A program made the position numbers and the translations under genes. Below the pieces are notes generated by a model. The model was not told the DNA's origin. It saw nothing but the letters and a program-made list of their open reading frames with translations, and did no database searches. Below are positions 17,963 to 26,563 of a stretch of 64,000 bases of DNA, piece by piece. Source of the DNA: JABDQW01 sp942492025 (GTDB taxonomy: Bacteria; Pseudomonadota; Gammaproteobacteria; SZUA-229); the NCBI GenBank assembly GCA_942492025.1, contig CALODJ010000012.1:558001-622000 (forward strand), written 5' to 3'. Each line of letters begins with the position of its first letter. Positions within the stretch are counted from its first letter, which is position 1.

Positions 17963-19264
17963 ATGAAATTTATCGTTAACAATGGTGGCAAGCTGTCCGG
18001 CGATATTCGAGTGCCGGGAGACAAGTCGATTTCGCATCGTTCGATCATGTTCGGTTCCATCGCCGAGGGTACCAGCACGATCAGCGGTTTTCTCGAAGGT
18101 GAAGACAGCCTCAACACCTTGCGTGCCTTTCGGGCCATGGGTGTGCACATCGAAGGGCCCGACAACGGGCGCGTGATCATCCATGGCGTGGGTATGCATG
18201 GACTCAACAAACCGGAACAGGCGCTCGACCTAGGTAACTCGGGCACATCGATGCGTCTGCTCGCGGGTCTGCTCTCCGGGCAGACCTTTGACGTCGAACT
18301 CACCGGTGATGCTTCGCTGTCGAAACGGCCGATGGAACGCGTCACCCAACCCCTGCAGATGATGGGTGCAAAGGTTGTTACTGCAGAAGGCGGGCGCCCG
18401 CCACTGAAAATTTCAGGCGGTGGTGGTATTCGTGCCATTGATTACGCCTTGCCGATGGCGAGTGCGCAAGTCAAATCCTGCGTGCTGCTGGCCGGACTGT
18501 ACGCTATTGGCAGAACCTGTGTAACCGAACCGGCACCGACCCGAGATCACACCGAGCGTATGCTGGATGCGTTTGGCTGCCCGGTAGAACAGTCTGGCGA
18601 CACGGCCTGCATCGAGGGTCCGGCGACCCTGTCTGCCTGTGATATCGATGTGCCGGCTGACATTTCATCTGCAGCATTTTTTATGGTCGGTGCCAGTATT
18701 GCCGAGGGTTCGGACATTGTTCTTCAACACGTTGGCATCAATCCTACGCGCACCGGTGTGATCGAGATCCTGCGTCTGATGGGAGCTGATATCGAGCTGA
18801 TGAACCTGTTCGAGGCCGGAGGTGAACCGGTGGCCGATATCCGGGTGCGCAGCGCGCATCTTAAAGGTATACAGGTGCCTGAAGAGCTGGTACCACTGGC
18901 TATCGATGAGTTTCCGGTGATCTTCGTAGCTGCTGCCTTCGCCGAAGGCAGAACCGTTGTCAGCGGTGCCGCGGAATTGCGCGTCAAGGAAAGCGATCGC
19001 ATTCAGGTGATGGCGGACGGATTGCAGGCGTTGGGTGTGAATGCCCGCGCGACGGATGATGGCATCATCATCCAGGGCGGGGAAACAACAGGTGGTACGG
19101 TGCACAGCCATGATGATCACCGCATTGCGATGGCCTTTTCAATGGCTGCGCTGCGTGCCAGTGGTCCTGTTATCATCGAAGACTGCGAGAATGTGAACAC
19201 TTCGTTCCCGAATTTTGCAGGACTGGCTGCGGCGTCCGGTCTGGCCATTCAGGCAGAAGCCTGA
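17963..19264 (+). CDS. aroA: 3-phosphoshikimate 1-carboxyvinyltransferase (EPSP synthase)
   Basis: 433 residues. It has the substrate-binding GDKSISHRSIMFG, LGNSGTSMRLLAG and the late KESDRIQVMADGL and HDDHRIAMAFS blocks. It joins PEP to shikimate-3-phosphate, the step before chorismate, so feeds both pheA and tyrA. The GDKSISHR context and LGNSGTSMR (class I would have NAGTAMR) point to the class II, glyphosate-tolerant type seen in Pseudomonas and Agrobacterium-like enzymes. It precedes cmk by four bases. Confidence 0.97.
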   Translation: MKFIVNNGGKLSGDIRVPGDKSISHRSIMFGSIAEGTSTISGFLEGEDSLNTLRAFRAMGVHIEGPDNGRVIIHGVGMHGLNKPEQALDLGNSGTSMRLLAGLLSGQTFDVELTGDASLSKRPMERVTQPLQMMGAKVVTAEGGRPPLKISGGGGIRAIDYALPMASAQVKSCVLLAGLYAIGRTCVTEPAPTRDHTERMLDAFGCPVEQSGDTACIEGPATLSACDIDVPADISSAAFFMVGASIAEGSDIVLQHVGINPTRTGVIEILRLMGADIELMNLFEAGGEPVADIRVRSAHLKGIQVPEELVPLAIDEFPVIFVAAAFAEGRTVVSGAAELRVKESDRIQVMADGLQALGVNARATDDGIIIQGGETTGGTVHSHDDHRIAMAFSMAALRASGPVIIEDCENVNTSFPNFAGLAAASGLAIQAEA

Positions 19265-19268
19265 GCCC

Positions 19269-19958
19269 ATGAACACGAGCGATCCTGTACCGGTGATAAC
19301 GCTGGACGGTCCGGGCGGGGCAGGCAAGGGCACCATTTGCCTGCAGCTGGCAGACAAACTGGGCTGGCATATCCTCGACAGTGGCTCCCTGTATCGCCTG
19401 ACGGCGTTCGAAGCGCTGCAAAAAAATGTCGCTGAAGAGCCGCAACTCATTGAAATAGCAAATAATATGAAGATTGCTTACCTGTCTGCTGAAGGCGGTT
19501 TGAAAATCCTGTTGGATCAGCAGGATGTAACTGAAGCGATCAGGACCGAAGCTGTCGGTACGCGGGCCTCCGAGATAGCCGCAATACCCGGCGTTCGCGA
19601 GGCACTACTGCAGCGCCAGCGCAGTTTCGCCAGGCCGCCAGGCCTGCTTGCGGATGGCAGGGATATGGGAACTGTGGTTTTCCCCGGGGCTCAGTTGAAA
19701 ATCTTTCTCACCGCGAGTCCTGCGGAACGTGCTAAAAGACGTTATAAGCAGTTGAAAGAAAAGGGAATAGATGCTAACCTCCCTGATCTTGTCAATGAGC
19801 TCAAGGCTCGCGACAAGAGAGATTCCGAACGTAAGGCGGCACCCCTGAAGGCTGCAGACGATGCAGTGCTGCTCGATACCACTGAAATGAGTATCGAAGA
19901 AGTGGTTGATCAGGTGATGCATATGGCGAGCGAGCGCTTCGGTTTTGTCGAGGTCTGA
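19269..19958 (+). CDS. cmk: Cytidylate kinase
   Basis: 229 residues from the ATG at 19269. P-loop GPGGAGKGTICLQLA, DSGSLYRL and LADGRDMGTVVFP mark the CMP/dCMP kinase family. It phosphorylates CMP and dCMP with ATP. An earlier in-frame ATG at 19215 lies inside aroA and is rejected. The aroA-cmk-rpsA order is common among Gammaproteobacteria. Confidence 0.96.
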   Translation: MNTSDPVPVITLDGPGGAGKGTICLQLADKLGWHILDSGSLYRLTAFEALQKNVAEEPQLIEIANNMKIAYLSAEGGLKILLDQQDVTEAIRTEAVGTRASEIAAIPGVREALLQRQRSFARPPGLLADGRDMGTVVFPGAQLKIFLTASPAERAKRRYKQLKEKGIDANLPDLVNELKARDKRDSERKAAPLKAADDAVLLDTTEMSIEEVVDQVMHMASERFGFVEV

Positions 19959-20043
19959 ACCGGGTTCGGACTGTCCGTTTAACTATTAACCCTTGTGTAG
20001 CAGCAGACGCCATTGTTGCAATACATTTATCAACTATTTAATC

Positions 20044-21717
20044 ATGTCCGAAAGTTTTGCCCAGTTATTTGAAGAAAGCCTGAATCAAACAGAAATGACA
20101 GCCGGTCAGGTTGTTATTGGCACCATCACCGATATTCGCGACGGTTATGTCATCGTTTCAGCAGGGCTTAAATCCGAAGGTGTTATCCCGGATGATCAAT
20201 TTAAAAACCTCAGCGGTGATCTCGAAGTCGCCATTGGCGACGATGTGGAAGTTGTTCTGGAAGCCGTCGAAGACGGTTTTGGAGAGACCCGTCTGTCACG
20301 CGAAAAAGCCAAGCGTGCCAAGGCCTGGAAGTCGCTCGAGACGTCCTATGAAACTGAAGAAATTATCACCGGTATCATTACCGGCAAAGTAAAAGGTGGC
20401 TTCACCGTCGAGCTGGGTGATATCCGTGCGTTCCTGCCTGGCTCACTGGTCGATGTGCGTCCGGTCAGAGACACCTCATACCTCGAAGGTAAAGAGCTTG
20501 AGTTCAAGGTCATCAAGCTTGATCAGAAGCGCAATAATGTCGTGGTTTCACGTCGCGCCGTGGTCGAATCAGAATACAGTGCCGAGCGTGAAGCCTTGCT
20601 CAACACTATCGAAGAAGGCAAGCCCATCAAAGGCGTTGTCAAGAACCTCACTGATTACGGTGCGTTCCTCGATCTGGGCGGTGTTGACGGTCTGTTGCAC
20701 ATCACAGACATGGCCTGGAAACGCGTGCGTCATCCCTCCGAAGTGGTCAACGTTGGTGATGAAATCAATGTCATGGTGCTCAAGTTCGACAAGGAGCGCA
20801 ACCGCGTTTCTCTTGGTCTGAAGCAGCTCGATGAGGATCCATGGAGCGAAATTGCACGACGTTATCCGGAAGGTTCCAGACTGCACGGCAAGATCAGCAA
20901 CATTACCGATTACGGCTGCTTTGTTGAAATTGAAGATGGTGTTGAAGGTCTGGTGCATGTGTCTGAGATGGACTGGACCAACAAAAACATCAATCCAGCC
21001 AGCGTGGTCGCACTGGGTGATGAGGTCGAAGTCATGATCCTTGACATCGATGAAGAGCGCCGCCGAATTTCTCTGGGTATGAAACAATGCCAGCCTAATC
21101 CCTGGGATGAGTTCTCCGCAACACATAACAAGGGTGACAAGGTGAGTGGAAAGATCAAGTCGATTACCGACTTTGGTATTTTTGTCGGACTTGACGGTGA
21201 TATCGACGGGCTTGTGCACATGTCGGATATTTCCTGGGATGTCACCGGTGAAGAAGCCATCCGTAACTTCAAGAAAGGCGATACCATCGAAGCGGTTGTG
21301 CTATCTATAGATCCCGAACGTGAACGAATTTCACTGGGTATCAAGCAGATGGAACAGGACCCGGTATCTTCTTTTATGGGCGCTAACAAGAAGGGTTCGC
21401 TGGTAAAAGGTACGGTTATCTCCGTTGATGCCAAAGCTGCGATTGTAGATTTGGGTGATGGTGTCGAGGGCACCTTACGCGCATCAGAACTATCACGCGA
21501 CCGTGTTGAAGATGCATCGACTGTATTGAAAGTGGGTGATCAGGTTGAAGCCAAACTGATTGGTATTGATCGCAAGAGCCGGGCAATAAACCTTTCAGTC
21601 AAGGCAAAAGACTTCGATGAAGAAGCCGAAGCCATGAAAGACTACGCCAGCTCACAGCAGTCTGCCTCAACTACACTGGGTGATTTGTTGAAGGAACAAA
21701 TGGATTCCAACGACTAG
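20044..21717 (+). CDS. rpsA: 30S ribosomal protein S1
   Basis: 557 residues, equal to the E. coli protein, with six S1 (OB-fold) repeats marked by recurring G-x-(V/I)-x-x-(I/L)-T-D-(Y/F)-G stretches. It binds mRNA leaders and brings them to the 30S subunit. The start MSESFAQLFEESL is the family start; the ATG at 19993 is too early. The TAG stop at 21715-21717 forms the CTAG of a family A terminus. ihfB follows, as in many relatives. Confidence 0.98.
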   Translation: MSESFAQLFEESLNQTEMTAGQVVIGTITDIRDGYVIVSAGLKSEGVIPDDQFKNLSGDLEVAIGDDVEVVLEAVEDGFGETRLSREKAKRAKAWKSLETSYETEEIITGIITGKVKGGFTVELGDIRAFLPGSLVDVRPVRDTSYLEGKELEFKVIKLDQKRNNVVVSRRAVVESEYSAEREALLNTIEEGKPIKGVVKNLTDYGAFLDLGGVDGLLHITDMAWKRVRHPSEVVNVGDEINVMVLKFDKERNRVSLGLKQLDEDPWSEIARRYPEGSRLHGKISNITDYGCFVEIEDGVEGLVHVSEMDWTNKNINPASVVALGDEVEVMILDIDEERRRISLGMKQCQPNPWDEFSATHNKGDKVSGKIKSITDFGIFVGLDGDIDGLVHMSDISWDVTGEEAIRNFKKGDTIEAVVLSIDPERERISLGIKQMEQDPVSSFMGANKKGSLVKGTVISVDAKAAIVDLGDGVEGTLRASELSRDRVEDASTVLKVGDQVEAKLIGIDRKSRAINLSVKAKDFDEEAEAMKDYASSQQSASTTLGDLLKEQMDSND

Positions 21718-21734
21718 CCCGCATTTCTCACCAG
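21714..21734. repeat. Solo family A terminus at the rpsA stop codon
   Basis: CTAG plus CCCGCATTTCTCACCAG, identical to the left end of the full family A elements at 53596 and 62423. No right end follows before ihfB, so it is a truncated copy. The rpsA stop TAG is inside the CTAG. Confidence 0.7.
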
Positions 21735-21792
21735 ATGCGCCCTTGTACCTGAGCAGATATAGTTAATAATCAACTATTGAGGACGGTTTCAG

Positions 21793-22113
21793 ATGTCAGA
21801 AGAGACTAACGCAAGATCAATGATGAAATCTGAATTGATCGAGAAAATTGCGCGAAAGCAGAGCCATCTCGCATATAAGGATGTCGAGCTTGCAGTAAAA
21901 AGCCTACTTGAACAGATGAGTAACTCACTGTCGAACGGCGATCGTATAGAAATACGTGGTTTTGGCAGTTTCTCCTTGCACTACCGTCCACCTCGTTCAG
22001 GACGCAATCCAAAAACAGGTGACTCTGTTTCCTTGCCGGGTAAGTATGTGCCCCATTTTAAACCCGGCAAGGAGCTCAGGGAGCGCGTTAATGATTCGTT
22101 GAAGAAAGAATGA
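21793..22113 (+). CDS. ihfB: Integration host factor subunit beta
   Basis: 106 residues of the HU/IHF fold. KSELIEKIARKQSHL begins the family core and RGFGSFSLHYRPPRSGRNPK is the DNA-intercalating beta arm. It pairs with IhfA to bend DNA. The ATG at 21793 has GAGGA eight bases upstream and gives a nine-residue extension compared with E. coli; the ATGs at 21817/21820 would give the usual length. Confidence 0.95.
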   Translation: MSEETNARSMMKSELIEKIARKQSHLAYKDVELAVKSLLEQMSNSLSNGDRIEIRGFGSFSLHYRPPRSGRNPKTGDSVSLPGKYVPHFKPGKELRERVNDSLKKE

Positions 22114-22180
22114 TCTTTTCTTAGTGACGATGAAGACGTAATGTGTATTGCCATATAGACTGACAGTTAAAAATTAAAAC

Positions 22181-22295
22181 GTATTTCACCACAGAGTCAC
22201 AGAGGGCACAGAGAAAAGGATTGTGTTATTAACTACGCCACAGGCGCAGTTAACAAAGTAAAACTCTGTGTACTCTGTGACTCTGTGGTGAATAG
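22181..22295. repeat. Family B inverted-repeat element, full copy
   Basis: TTTCACCACAGAGTCACAGA at the left and TGTGACTCTGTGGTGAATAG at the right are inverse copies. The core around ACTACGCC matches that of the copy at 2480-2593. It fills much of the ihfB-lapB gap (22114-22434), where relatives usually carry lapA. Nothing else is seen in that gap. Confidence 0.8.
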
Positions 22296-22434
22296 TTTTT
22301 AACGTGTTTTAGGTGTGTCAGTTCAAATCTGACCGCAGTATGTTATCCGTCAGATCGAATCGCAACCAACAAAAATGGTGCCAACGAATTCGGTCCTTTT
22401 CTACAATCATTTGCCGGGAAAATTACTGATTTGA

Positions 22435-23613
22435 ATGATTGAGTTTTCTCAAATCCCCGATTGGGCGGTACTGGTCCTTGCGACGATTATCGTTATATTG
22501 TGGATAGTAACCACGCGCAGCAAGCGCAAGACTTCCAGTAAAAGCCATCTCTCCAGCGAGTATTACAAGGGGCTCAATTATCTGCTCAATGATGAGCAGG
22601 ACAAAGCGCTGGATATATTCGTGAAACTGATCGAGACCGATTGGGACACAATAGACACGCACTTCGCACTGGGCAAAATTTTTCGCAAGAATGGCGAGAT
22701 AGACAAAGCCATCAAAATACATCAGGGCCTTATGTCCAGACCTTCGCTGCCAGATAAGTACCGCAGCAGCGTTTTGCTGGAACTCGGTTATGACTACCTG
22801 GGTGCAGGATGGTTTGACCGCGCCGAAGGTATGTTCAAGGAAGTATTGATTCATGACCCAGAATCGGAAAAGGCCCTGCAAAATCTCATTCTTATCTATC
22901 AACAGGAAAAAGACTGGTACAAGGCGATTGCGACCGCTGAAAACCTGTTTAAAGTCAGTCCAGCAAAGACAGGGCCGATGATTTCACAGTATTACTGCGA
23001 ACTGGCAGACATTTCCAGTGCCAAGGGTGATGTAAGCCAGGTTGCGCGCAATGCAAAAAAGGCTCTGGGTTATGATTCCGCATCCGTGCGCGCTTCTATC
23101 CTTCTGGCTGATATGGCCATGTCAACAGGTGACTATAAACAAGCAAAACATTTATTACAGCAGATCGAGCAGCAGGATGCGGAATTTATACCGCTGATTA
23201 TGGATAAACTGATTGAATGCTATCATCGCCAGAATGAAACAGAAAGCTTGCTGGAGTACCTGGATCAACTCGAGAAGAGACATGAAACTCTGCCTTTGCT
23301 GGAGTCGCACGCACGGGTGATCGAACATTACAAGGGTACAAATGCAGCTATTAATTATGTCATGGATAAATTACGGAAGCATCCAACGCTACAGGGAATG
23401 AGTCAGCTGCTCAGCTACAAAGACGCAGACAATAATGGTGAGGCGGCGATGATGCATGGTTTGATTACCGCTGTCGATGTGATCCAGCAGGGCCAATCGG
23501 CCTATCAGTGTAAACAATGTGGTTTCAAAACCAACACGCTCTACTGGTTATGTCCGGGTTGTCAAAATTGGAGCTCGGTAAAACCCTATTCTTGTGAACC
23601 CTCCTGTTTATGA
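22435..23613 (+). CDS. lapB: Lipopolysaccharide assembly protein B
   Basis: 392 residues: an N-terminal membrane anchor (residues 9-24, VLVLATIIVILWIV), TPR repeats through the middle, and a C-terminal rubredoxin-like metal knuckle (CKQCGF and CPGCQNW). LapB (YciM) is an inner-membrane adaptor that steers LpxC to FtsH and so tunes lipid A synthesis. It overlaps pyrF by four bases. LapA, its usual partner upstream, is absent here. Confidence 0.93.
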   Translation: MIEFSQIPDWAVLVLATIIVILWIVTTRSKRKTSSKSHLSSEYYKGLNYLLNDEQDKALDIFVKLIETDWDTIDTHFALGKIFRKNGEIDKAIKIHQGLMSRPSLPDKYRSSVLLELGYDYLGAGWFDRAEGMFKEVLIHDPESEKALQNLILIYQQEKDWYKAIATAENLFKVSPAKTGPMISQYYCELADISSAKGDVSQVARNAKKALGYDSASVRASILLADMAMSTGDYKQAKHLLQQIEQQDAEFIPLIMDKLIECYHRQNETESLLEYLDQLEKRHETLPLLESHARVIEHYKGTNAAINYVMDKLRKHPTLQGMSQLLSYKDADNNGEAAMMHGLITAVDVIQQGQSAYQCKQCGFKTNTLYWLCPGCQNWSSVKPYSCEPSCL

Positions 23614-24305
23614 CGACCCCAAAGATCATCGTCGCGCTCGATTTCTCTGATGAGACAAGAACGCTGGAGCTGGTCGATCAGATCAATCCAGCGCTCTGCC
23701 GATTGAAAATCGGTAAGGAATTGTTCACTCGAAGTGGACCCGAGCTGGTGAGAAGACTGGTCAATCGCGGTTATGATGTTTTTCTTGATTTAAAGTACCA
23801 TGACATACCCAATACGGTCGCCAACGCCTGCAAGGCGGCCGCGGATCTGGGTGTATGGATGGTCAACGTGCATGCGCTCGGCGGCCCCGCAATGCTCGCT
23901 GCGGCGCGCACTGCTTTATCTGCGCCTGATTCACCCTTGTTGATAGCTGTAACGATCCTGACGAGCAGCAGCCATGAAGATCTTCAGGCGGTGGGCATCG
24001 ATCGTAGCCCGGAAGAAATGGTACAACGTCTTGCATCAGTCGCAAAACGTGAAGGCATTGATGGTGTCGTTTGTTCTGCGCAGGAAAGCCGGAAACTCAA
24101 GTCATCGCTTGGCGCTGAGTTTTTACTGGTCACCCCGGGCATTCGTTTGCCAACTGACGGGGCTGACGATCAGAAACGTATTGTGTCACCGGTCGATGCT
24201 GTTAGACAGGGTTCAGATTATCTGGTCATTGGCAGGCCTATCACACTGGCGAATGATCCGGTTCAGAAAATACTGACAATAAATTCCGATATTTCCCAAT
24301 TGTGA
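23610..24305 (+). CDS. pyrF: Orotidine 5'-phosphate decarboxylase
   Basis: 231 residues. The catalytic array DLKYHDIPNTV and the phosphate-binding TPGIRL and YLVIGRPI blocks identify it. It makes UMP from OMP, the final de novo pyrimidine step. Its start overlaps the lapB stop (TTATGA), which suggests coupled translation; lapB-pyrF is a known gene order in Gammaproteobacteria. Confidence 0.97.
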   Translation: MTTPKIIVALDFSDETRTLELVDQINPALCRLKIGKELFTRSGPELVRRLVNRGYDVFLDLKYHDIPNTVANACKAAADLGVWMVNVHALGGPAMLAAARTALSAPDSPLLIAVTILTSSSHEDLQAVGIDRSPEEMVQRLASVAKREGIDGVVCSAQESRKLKSSLGAEFLLVTPGIRLPTDGADDQKRIVSPVDAVRQGSDYLVIGRPITLANDPVQKILTINSDISQL

Positions 24306-24363
24306 AGGCGCACGTGCTTCTGTAATCTGTTCATTCTTTCAACCAACAACACAAGGACGCGAA

Positions 24364-24624
24364 ATGAAAACACTCAAGTCATTTCTTCTTATCGTTTTAT
24401 TGTCATTCTCACAGGTGCTCTTTGCGGCACAAGTCAACATCAACACCGCTGACGTCGAGACATTATCCAGTGAACTGTCTGGAATAGGTCAAAACAAAGC
24501 AGAAGCGATTGTTGCCTATCGTGAACAGTATGGGCCTTACAAGCAGATTGAAGATCTGACCAACGTAAAAGGGATCGGTGTTAGTACCATCGAAAAAAAT
24601 AAATCAAAGATGACGATAAAGTAA
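24364..24624 (+). CDS. ComEA-like helix-hairpin-helix DNA-binding protein
   Basis: 86 residues: a Sec signal peptide (cleavage after LFAA) and two helix-hairpin-helix motifs (NINTADVETLSSELSGIG and NVKGIGVSTIEKNK). Such secreted small proteins bind DNA in the periplasm and, where tested, help draw in DNA during natural transformation. No other competence gene is near. A Rho-independent terminator follows 30 bases later. Confidence 0.9.
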   Translation: MKTLKSFLLIVLLSFSQVLFAAQVNINTADVETLSSELSGIGQNKAEAIVAYREQYGPYKQIEDLTNVKGIGVSTIEKNKSKMTIK

Positions 24625-24653
24625 TCGTCAATACAATTCGCTATTATGTTATG

Positions 24654-24680
24654 GAAGCCCGCATCGCGGGCTTCTTTTTG
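24654..24680 (+). terminator. Rho-independent terminator after the comEA-like gene
   Basis: GAAGCCCGC ATC GCGGGCTTC is a perfect 9-base-pair stem followed by TTTTTG. It ends the comEA-like transcript. The DUF455 start codon lies 19 bases after, so that gene must be read from a nearby promoter or by read-through. Confidence 0.9.
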
Positions 24681-24698
24681 TTTGATAGAATAACAACT

Positions 24699-25529
24699 AT
24701 GTCACACATACAAAACAATCTATACGAAGCTGTTTTGCGATGCATTGAGATTAAGGACCCATTGACAAAAGTCGATGAAACACGAAGCCTGTATCAGCTT
24801 TGGTGTGCTGAGGGGCTGAATATGCAATCGTTAGACGCGCCCATGCCTATACCGAATCCAGGTCGCCCTGAGAAACCGGATCTGGTCAGTCCACACAAGG
24901 TACCTAAACGGGGATTCAAATCTAAGCAGGGTCTGGTTCGGCTGGCGCACGCCATTGCTCATATTGAATTTAATGCGATCAATCTCGCACTGGATGCTGT
25001 CTACCGTTTCAGGCAAATGCCTGAAGCATTTGTTTCCGACTGGTTAAAGGTCGCTGCAGAGGAGTCAAGCCATTTTTTGATGCTTTCGAACTATCTCAAG
25101 GCTAACGATACCAGCTACGGCGATTATGCGGCGCACAATGGTCTTTGGGAAATGGCGCAGAAAACAGATCATGACGTCATGGTTCGATTGGCTCTGGTGC
25201 CTCGCGTCCTTGAAGCCAGGGGACTGGATGTAACGCCAGTTATGATAGCCAAACTCAGGAACGTTTGTGAGTATGATCTGGTCGAAATACTGGAAATCAT
25301 TCATCGCGAAGAAATAGGGCATGTTCTGATCGGTAGCCGCTGGTTCCATTATGCGTGCAAGCAACGCGATCTGTCACCGGATACCGTGTTCATTGAACTT
25401 CTGCATGAATACATGCAGGGTGCCATTCAGGGTCCGTTTGATTTCGCTTCAAGACTTCAGGCCGGTTTTACCGAAGATGAAATACAGCAGCTGGTTGAAA
25501 TCAGCGCGAGCAGAGAGACAATTGTATGA
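24699..25529 (+). CDS. DUF455 ferritin-like protein
   Basis: 276 residues from ATG 24699; the ATG at 24651 lies in the terminator and is rejected. Helical ferritin-like fold with likely di-metal ligands in IAHIEFNAI, AEESSHFLML and HREEIGHVLIGSRW (E, E-x-x-H, E-x-x-H pattern). The family is DUF455, of uncertain function; the metal-ligand pattern suggests a di-iron oxidase or hydroxylase. Its final four bases overlap the next gene, a secreted protein, so both are likely in one transcript. Confidence 0.85.
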   Translation: MSHIQNNLYEAVLRCIEIKDPLTKVDETRSLYQLWCAEGLNMQSLDAPMPIPNPGRPEKPDLVSPHKVPKRGFKSKQGLVRLAHAIAHIEFNAINLALDAVYRFRQMPEAFVSDWLKVAAEESSHFLMLSNYLKANDTSYGDYAAHNGLWEMAQKTDHDVMVRLALVPRVLEARGLDVTPVMIAKLRNVCEYDLVEILEIIHREEIGHVLIGSRWFHYACKQRDLSPDTVFIELLHEYMQGAIQGPFDFASRLQAGFTEDEIQQLVEISASRETIV

Positions 25530-26239
25530 ACTTGAGAATTTTTACGGTTTGCATTCTGCATTGTGGATTAGCGCTGGTAGCGACATCAGCGTATGCAGCT
25601 GATACGACCAGCGCTGTGAAGCTCGTTTATCAGGAACTCGAACAGGGTGTCCTTCCATACCAGGTTACTTATACAGTCAGTGATGATCATTTACGTATTG
25701 ATGATGAATCCGACTCAAGTGGTTTTATCGTGTTTGATATACATTCAGAGAAGGTGTTCAGTGTAAGCCATCTCGATAAGTCGATTCTTGTTATACCTGA
25801 CTATAACACTGTGGATTTAAAGCCTGAATTCAAAATCGATATTGAATACAAGCTAATTGAGGATGCGCCAAAAATTTCCGCCAAACCGGTGTACAACTAC
25901 CGGGTAAAAGCGGTTACCGGCGCAACTAGTGAGACGTGTATGGATATTCAGCTTGTCCCTGGACTGTTACCGCAGGCGGCTGATTCGCTGCGGGCTTTCC
26001 AGAAAATAGTCTCAGGTCAACACGTAATAAATCTGGAGAAAACACCTGACGAATTTCGAACACCCTGTTACCTGGTTGATCAGGTCTATAACAAAGGCGA
26101 TTATTACAGCAAGGGGTTCCCGATACAGGAGTGGCACAGTAATGGGCGCATGCGACAGCTGCTGGATTATAAAGAAACCGAAGTCGATACTTCGATATTT
26201 ACCATACCGGAAGAATATCGGCAGTATTCATTGCAATAG
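25526..26239 (+). CDS. Secreted protein of unknown function (paralogue of 5602-6264)
   Basis: 237 residues. Signal peptide MNLRIFTVCILHCGLALVAT with cleavage near AYAA; the rest is soluble, so periplasmic. No domain recognised. It resembles the protein at 5602-6264 over most of the length, including a FIVFDIHSEKVFSVSHLDK block and two conserved cysteines (SETC and TPC). It overlaps the DUF455 gene by four bases. Function unknown. Confidence 0.75.
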   Translation: MNLRIFTVCILHCGLALVATSAYAADTTSAVKLVYQELEQGVLPYQVTYTVSDDHLRIDDESDSSGFIVFDIHSEKVFSVSHLDKSILVIPDYNTVDLKPEFKIDIEYKLIEDAPKISAKPVYNYRVKAVTGATSETCMDIQLVPGLLPQAADSLRAFQKIVSGQHVINLEKTPDEFRTPCYLVDQVYNKGDYYSKGFPIQEWHSNGRMRQLLDYKETEVDTSIFTIPEEYRQYSLQ

Positions 26240-26383
26240 GATTTGGCGGGCTTTGATAGGTCGGGTTTATTGTCCGCAAATGAACGCAATTGTATTATTA
26301 TGGGTTTCGTGACACTACTGCCCCACCTGCTCGTCATTGCTGTATGTGTACGTATTACGTTGATGAAATAAAGCGAATTCAAC

Positions 26384-26460
26384 GTAGGGTGCGCCATGCG
26401 CACCGAAATCAGGACAACAAGCCCGATTGGCTGCAGAGTGGTGCGCACGGCGCACCCTGC
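26384..26460. repeat. Palindromic repeat P, copy 3, in a worn family A element
   Basis: Arms GTAGGGTGCGCCATGCGCAC and the inverse ending at 26460 flank a 37-base spacer. Upstream, TACGTTGATGAAATAAAGCG (26355-26374) matches the interior of the family A copies at 53596 and 62423, but the inverted ends are gone. It lies between convergent genes. Confidence 0.75.
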
Positions 26461-26510
26461 CTGTGAAAGTATTCACCCATTCGATTCGGGGAAGGACCTA
26501 ACACATAAAC

Positions 26511-26537
26511 CTCTGCGTCTCCGCGGCTCTGCGGTAC
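26511..26537. repeat. Solo arm of a family B-like element
   Basis: CTCTGCGTCTCCGCGGCTCT followed by GCGGTA is a variant of the family B right arm (compare 31041-31066). No partner arm is visible. The gap 26240-26563 holds only this and palindrome copy 3. Confidence 0.5.
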
Positions 26538-26563
26538 AAAAATTATCAAGCAGTAAAAATAAG

